Assembly: GCA_023391625.1 (NCBI GenBank)
Contig: JAEWAN010000034.1
Coordinates: 558,001-622,000, forward strand
Length of the DNA stretch: 64,000 nucleotides
Direction: 5' to 3'
From: Bacteroidota bacterium
GTDB taxonomy: Bacteria; Bacteroidota; Bacteroidia; Bacteroidales; Paludibacteraceae
The notes beneath the pieces were generated by a model. The model did not search any database. It saw nothing but the letters and a program-made list of their open reading frames with translations, and was not told the DNA's origin. Of the stretch, positions 60,562-64,000 are shown piece by piece; within the stretch, counting starts at the first letter, position 1; every line of letters begins with the position of its first letter. Position numbers and translations under genes: made by a program.

Positions 60562-62772
60562 TTATTTCAACTCAAAATCAAGCACTGATTTTACATCAAC
60601 GGATGAACTTCCGATATAAGCTTTAAATTTACCTTTTTCTGCCACCCAATCATGCAAGTCTTCATCAAAGAAACATAAATCTTTTTTAGTCACAATGAAA
60701 TCGACCACTTGCTCTTCACCCGGCTCAAGACTTATTTTTTTAAATGATTTCAGTTCTTTCACCGGACGGGGTACGCTTGCTTTCACATCTCCGATATAAA
60801 GTTGTACTACCTCTTTCCCCGGCACATTACCAGTATTCCTCACAAGAATACTAATTTTTATCTCACCGTCTTCTGTCATGTTTTTAGAAGATAAAACAGC
60901 TTTCCCATAATCAAAAGTCGTATAACTCAACCCATGACCAAAAGCAAATAACGGTTTTATTTTGTTTTTATCCGTCCAACGATAACCTACGAAAATATCC
61001 TCCTGATACGTTATCTCATCCTCCGTTCCGGGATATTCTCCCACCGCATGAGCCGCATAATCTGTTAACTTTTGTCCAAACGTGAAGGGAAGTTTCCCCG
61101 ATGGATTCACATCGCCCACGAGCACGTCTGCAATAGCATTTCCGGCTTCGCTACCTAAATACCATGCCTGCAATACCGCAGGCACTTTATCTATCCAGGG
61201 CATTGCCACCGCATTTCCTGAAACAAGTACCACCGCCAGATTTTTATTCGCTTTCGCAAGCGCCTGAATCAATTCATCCTGACCATACGGCAAACCGTAT
61301 TGTTTCCTATCATCCCCCTCACAATCCTGATTCGGGTTTTTATTCAATCCGCCTATAAATATCACCCAATCCGCCTTTTCCGCCAACTCAACAGCTTCGT
61401 TCCTCAATTCCTCTGCAGAACGGCTGTCTCTAATATCCTGCCCCACACTCAATCCGTCCTGTTTATCTACAATGTCTCCTACATATCCCCTGGCATAACT
61501 CACTTCGACATTCGGCTCCAAACGATTTTTTATCCCGTCCAATGGAGAGACTTCATATTTCGCTTTCAAAGAAGAACTTCCCCCTCCCACTGTCATTACC
61601 TTAATAGCGTTCTCTCCAATCACCGCTACCTTTTTGGTTTTCTCCAAATTAACCGGAAGTATATTGTTTTTATTTTGTAACAACACGATGCCCTCCTGGG
61701 CTATTTCACGTGCGGCCTTACCATGTTCCGGCGTTCCGAATGATCCCCAAGGACGTTCTCTATCCATCGTAGTACGAAAAACCAGACGTAAGATATTACG
61801 TGCCTTATCATCTACCACTTCTACAGGGATTTCTCCCGAACGCAGTTTTTTAAGAAAAGGCTGAGATAAATAGTAATTATCATAAGCATTACTTTTGTTT
61901 TCAGTAAGTCCATCCGTCCATGTACCAAACTCCATATCCAAGCCATGATAAGCCGCTTCCATAGTACTGTTCACTCCACCCCAGTCAGACACCACGACAC
62001 CGTCAAACCCCCATTCCCCACGTAATATATCATTAAGCAAATACTGGTTATGGCAACACCATTGACCTTTATAGCGATTATAAGCACCCATTATAGTCCA
62101 CGTTCCACCTTCTTTTACTGCAGCTTCAAACGCAGGCAGATAAATCTCATACAACGCACGGTCACTCACATTAACATTCACCGTATGCCGGGCGATTTCC
62201 TGATTATTTAAAGCAAAATGCTTCACACATGTAGCCACTCCGTTAGACTGCACTCCTTGTATATAAGGAACTACCATTTGTCCGGCCAGATACGGGTCTT
62301 CGCCCATATATTCAAAATTACGGCCATTCAAAGGCGTACGGTAAATATTAACCCCAGGCCCCAATAGCACATTTTTATTTCTATAACGGGCTTCTTCACC
62401 TATCGACTTTCCGTAAAGCAAAGACATATCCGGATTCCATGTTGCCGCCAGACATGTCAACGCCGGAAAAGCAATACAAGAATCATTTGTCCAACCAGCC
62501 TGATCCCATTCATCCCATAATACCTCCGGGCGAATGCCATGAGGACCGTCTGTCATCCAGTTGTCCGGAATACCGAGACGAGGTACACCCGCAGAACTGA
62601 ATTTTGACTGTGCATGACACAAAGCCACTTTCTCTTCCAGCGTCATCCTGGAAAGAGCATCTTCCACCCGTTCCTCAATCGGCTTTGAACTATCCTGATA
62701 AACGGGCACTTCCTGTGCCTTAACCCCCAGAAACAAAATAACTGCTACCAGTAAACTGACTGTCTTTTTCAT
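60562..62772 (-). CDS. Glycoside hydrolase family 3 beta-glucosidase
   Basis: The 736-residue exported enzyme has a signal peptide ending GVKAQ near residue 20. The GH3 N-domain shows KHFALNNQE and GVVVSDWGGVNST with nucleophile Asp263. The C-domain has VLLQNKNNILPV and GGLNKNPNQDCEGDDR. An FN3-like end domain carries EVVQLYIGDVKASVPRPVKEL. It cleaves beta-glucosides, probably oligosaccharides in the periplasm. It is followed by the ROK kinase and preceded by the OmpA gene at a 35-base gap. Confidence 0.95.
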   Translation of the reverse strand: MKKTVSLLVAVILFLGVKAQEVPVYQDSSKPIEERVEDALSRMTLEEKVALCHAQSKFSSAGVPRLGIPDNWMTDGPHGIRPEVLWDEWDQAGWTNDSCIAFPALTCLAATWNPDMSLLYGKSIGEEARYRNKNVLLGPGVNIYRTPLNGRNFEYMGEDPYLAGQMVVPYIQGVQSNGVATCVKHFALNNQEIARHTVNVNVSDRALYEIYLPAFEAAVKEGGTWTIMGAYNRYKGQWCCHNQYLLNDILRGEWGFDGVVVSDWGGVNSTMEAAYHGLDMEFGTWTDGLTENKSNAYDNYYLSQPFLKKLRSGEIPVEVVDDKARNILRLVFRTTMDRERPWGSFGTPEHGKAAREIAQEGIVLLQNKNNILPVNLEKTKKVAVIGENAIKVMTVGGGSSSLKAKYEVSPLDGIKNRLEPNVEVSYARGYVGDIVDKQDGLSVGQDIRDSRSAEELRNEAVELAEKADWVIFIGGLNKNPNQDCEGDDRKQYGLPYGQDELIQALAKANKNLAVVLVSGNAVAMPWIDKVPAVLQAWYLGSEAGNAIADVLVGDVNPSGKLPFTFGQKLTDYAAHAVGEYPGTEDEITYQEDIFVGYRWTDKNKIKPLFAFGHGLSYTTFDYGKAVLSSKNMTEDGEIKISILVRNTGNVPGKEVVQLYIGDVKASVPRPVKELKSFKKISLEPGEEQVVDFIVTKKDLCFFDEDLHDWVAEKGKFKAYIGSSSVDVKSVLDFELK

Positions 62773-62807
62773 TCTTATTGATATTTTAATATAATCTCTC
62801 TAATAAA

Positions 62808-64000
62808 TTAATTTTTTGGGGTGTCAAGTATTCTAAATTCCACCCGACGATTCTGTTGACGCCCTTCTTCCGTATCATTCATTGTTATCGGTTGCGTATC
62901 GCCCTTACCATCATAACTCAAACGTGCGGGATCAATACCTTTTTCCACCAAACGGTTGTAAACAGCCAAAGCACGTTCTCTTGAAAGATTCAAATTATAC
63001 GATGCACTACCCACGTTATCCGTATGCCCGGTTATTTCAATATGAAGTTCCGGATTGTTAGTCAAAAGCTCAGCCAATTCGTCCAACGATTTTTCCGACT
63101 CCGGAATTATATTGGCTGTACCAAACTCAAACAATAAATCCTGCAATACCATAGGTTTTTCCTTAGGTACCGGCTGCAATGCCAGATATAAAGTATCCGT
63201 ACCCGTATGATTAACCACTTCCTGTTTGTAGAAATAGCCATCAGCTACAGCAGATACCTGATACCTGCCACTCCTTATCGAATTACCATACATACCGGTA
63301 AGCGGATCAGTATTTCCTTTCAATGTCTGTGTGTTGCCCGGCATTACAGCACTCACTGTTATTTCAGCTCCCAAGTTCCGGCGGGTTTCCTGATCATATA
63401 CTTGTACGTATAGCACAGGTATAGGCGTCATAGGCACGAGGATAGTGTCAGACTTGATATGTCTGATATATTTCCGGTAATTTACGTATCCATCGGCCTC
63501 TGCTGTAATCTGGTAACGTGTATGTCTTAAATCCGGAGACATAACTACCCCATCAGCATCTGTACGCTGCTTAAATATCTTTTCTTTTTTACCGGTAGTC
63601 ATACTTAGCTCAACTTCTGCATCCACTACCTGATTAGTTTTTGAATCAACTACACGGGCATAAAAATCGGATTTAGATGGCAATGAAGACGGAGGAGGAG
63701 TTTTTCCAGGTAAAGAAAAAAGTACCGTAAACTTCAGCCCTACGATCCAGTTTCCCAAACGTTTATCTTTCGCTAAACTGGATGACAGTAAACTATTCAC
63801 AGAAACATCAGCGGGATTGTCGCGGGGTTCTGTCAGAATGCTGTTATCCGTATTTCCTTTATTCAAATTCATTAAACCACAATCAGCAAAAATGCTTGCC
63901 CTGTAAGAAGGCCCCACACGGCGCTCGCCGCTGAATGTGCCCATCCATTCATCCAGGTAAAGCCCGAACTCCAACGTAGGGGCCACATTAAAACCGACAT
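62808..64000 (-). CDS. OmpA-family outer membrane protein, 5' end outside the window
   Basis: The frame stays open to the right edge, so the N-terminus is missing; the visible 397 codons start inside what looks like a beta-barrel or exported region (GFNVAPTLEFGLYLDEW). Two carboxypeptidase-like beta-sandwich repeats follow (SDFYARVVDSKTNQVVDAEV and VLYVQVYDQETRRNLGAEI). The C-terminal OmpA domain has IEITGHTDNVGSASYNLNLS and RERALAVYNRL, the peptidoglycan-binding core. It probably anchors the outer membrane to the cell wall. Gene order suggests it is upstream of the GH3-ROK pair on the same transcript. Confidence 0.9.
   Translation of the reverse strand, partial: VGFNVAPTLEFGLYLDEWMGTFSGERRVGPSYRASIFADCGLMNLNKGNTDNSILTEPRDNPADVSVNSLLSSSLAKDKRLGNWIVGLKFTVLFSLPGKTPPPSSLPSKSDFYARVVDSKTNQVVDAEVELSMTTGKKEKIFKQRTDADGVVMSPDLRHTRYQITAEADGYVNYRKYIRHIKSDTILVPMTPIPVLYVQVYDQETRRNLGAEITVSAVMPGNTQTLKGNTDPLTGMYGNSIRSGRYQVSAVADGYFYKQEVVNHTGTDTLYLALQPVPKEKPMVLQDLLFEFGTANIIPESEKSLDELAELLTNNPELHIEITGHTDNVGSASYNLNLSRERALAVYNRLVEKGIDPARLSYDGKGDTQPITMNDTEEGRQQNRRVEFRILDTPKN

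Noticed and set aside
1..64000. CRISPR arrays, insertion sequences, integrases or rRNA genes
   Set aside because: I saw no regularly spaced repeats, transposase-like frames or rRNA sequence in the window.

Overview
The window is chromosomal DNA from a Bacteroidota member, most likely order Bacteroidales. Evidence: AT-rich sequence; many starts preceded by the Bacteroidota -7 element TAnnTTTG (sometimes with a -33 TTTG); weak Shine-Dalgarno signals; a Na+-NQR operon; the lineage-typical bamD-rpoZ-coaBC-DUF4835-recN block; and surface proteins ending in type IX secretion (T9SS) tails. A T9SS-encoding gut genus such as Odoribacter or a relative fits, but genus is a guess.

Layout. 1-4.8 kb: nqrA (3' end) to nqrF, the Na+-pumping NADH:quinone reductase. 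4.9-6.7 kb: a small lipoprotein, a YvlD-like membrane protein and fabG. 6.7-9.9 kb (minus): anaerobic ribonucleotide reductase nrdD-nrdG behind a cobalamin riboswitch and a terminator hairpin. 10-19 kb: an AspT/YidE-type transporter, queH, a flavodoxin-DUF2023 pair, two tandem DUF3108 genes, ygiQ and sstT. 19-29 kb (minus): recN, DUF4835, coaBC, rpoZ, bamD, a HAD phosphatase, apbE, dihydroorotase, a dolichol-phosphate-mannose-synthase-like glycosyltransferase and a YycJ-like metallo-hydrolase. 29-36 kb: an SDR, a broken retropepsin-like remnant, a fatty acyl-CoA ligase, a COG2509 flavoprotein, and a TetR-DUF2867-nucleotidyltransferase cluster. 36-46 kb: an FN3 lipoprotein, der, leuS, tRNA-Phe(GAA), an unusual alpha/beta-hydrolase fusion and an NCS2 permease.

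46-48.2 kb (minus) holds the most accessory-looking unit: three overlapping genes for a GNAT-like protein, a DUF3440 PAPS-reductase-family PP-loop enzyme and a ParB/Srx-fold protein (an IbrA/IbrB-like pair), closed by a hairpin with a 13-U tail. It is followed by a decayed, internally deleted ribB remnant.

48.8-59.5 kb (plus) is a vitamin B12 capture locus: cobalamin riboswitch, btuB-type TonB receptor, a BtuG-like beta-propeller lipoprotein, and three further surface proteins (one with a DUF4465/BtuH-like domain), all three with T9SS-type C-terminal tails. 59.5-64 kb (minus): ROK kinase, GH3 beta-glucosidase and an OmpA-family protein cut by the window edge.

The themes connect. B12 controls both its own uptake (btuB locus) and a B12-independent reductase (nrdDG), which implies a B12-dependent class II reductase elsewhere in the genome. 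ApbE in this window is the enzyme type needed to attach FMN to NqrB and NqrC.
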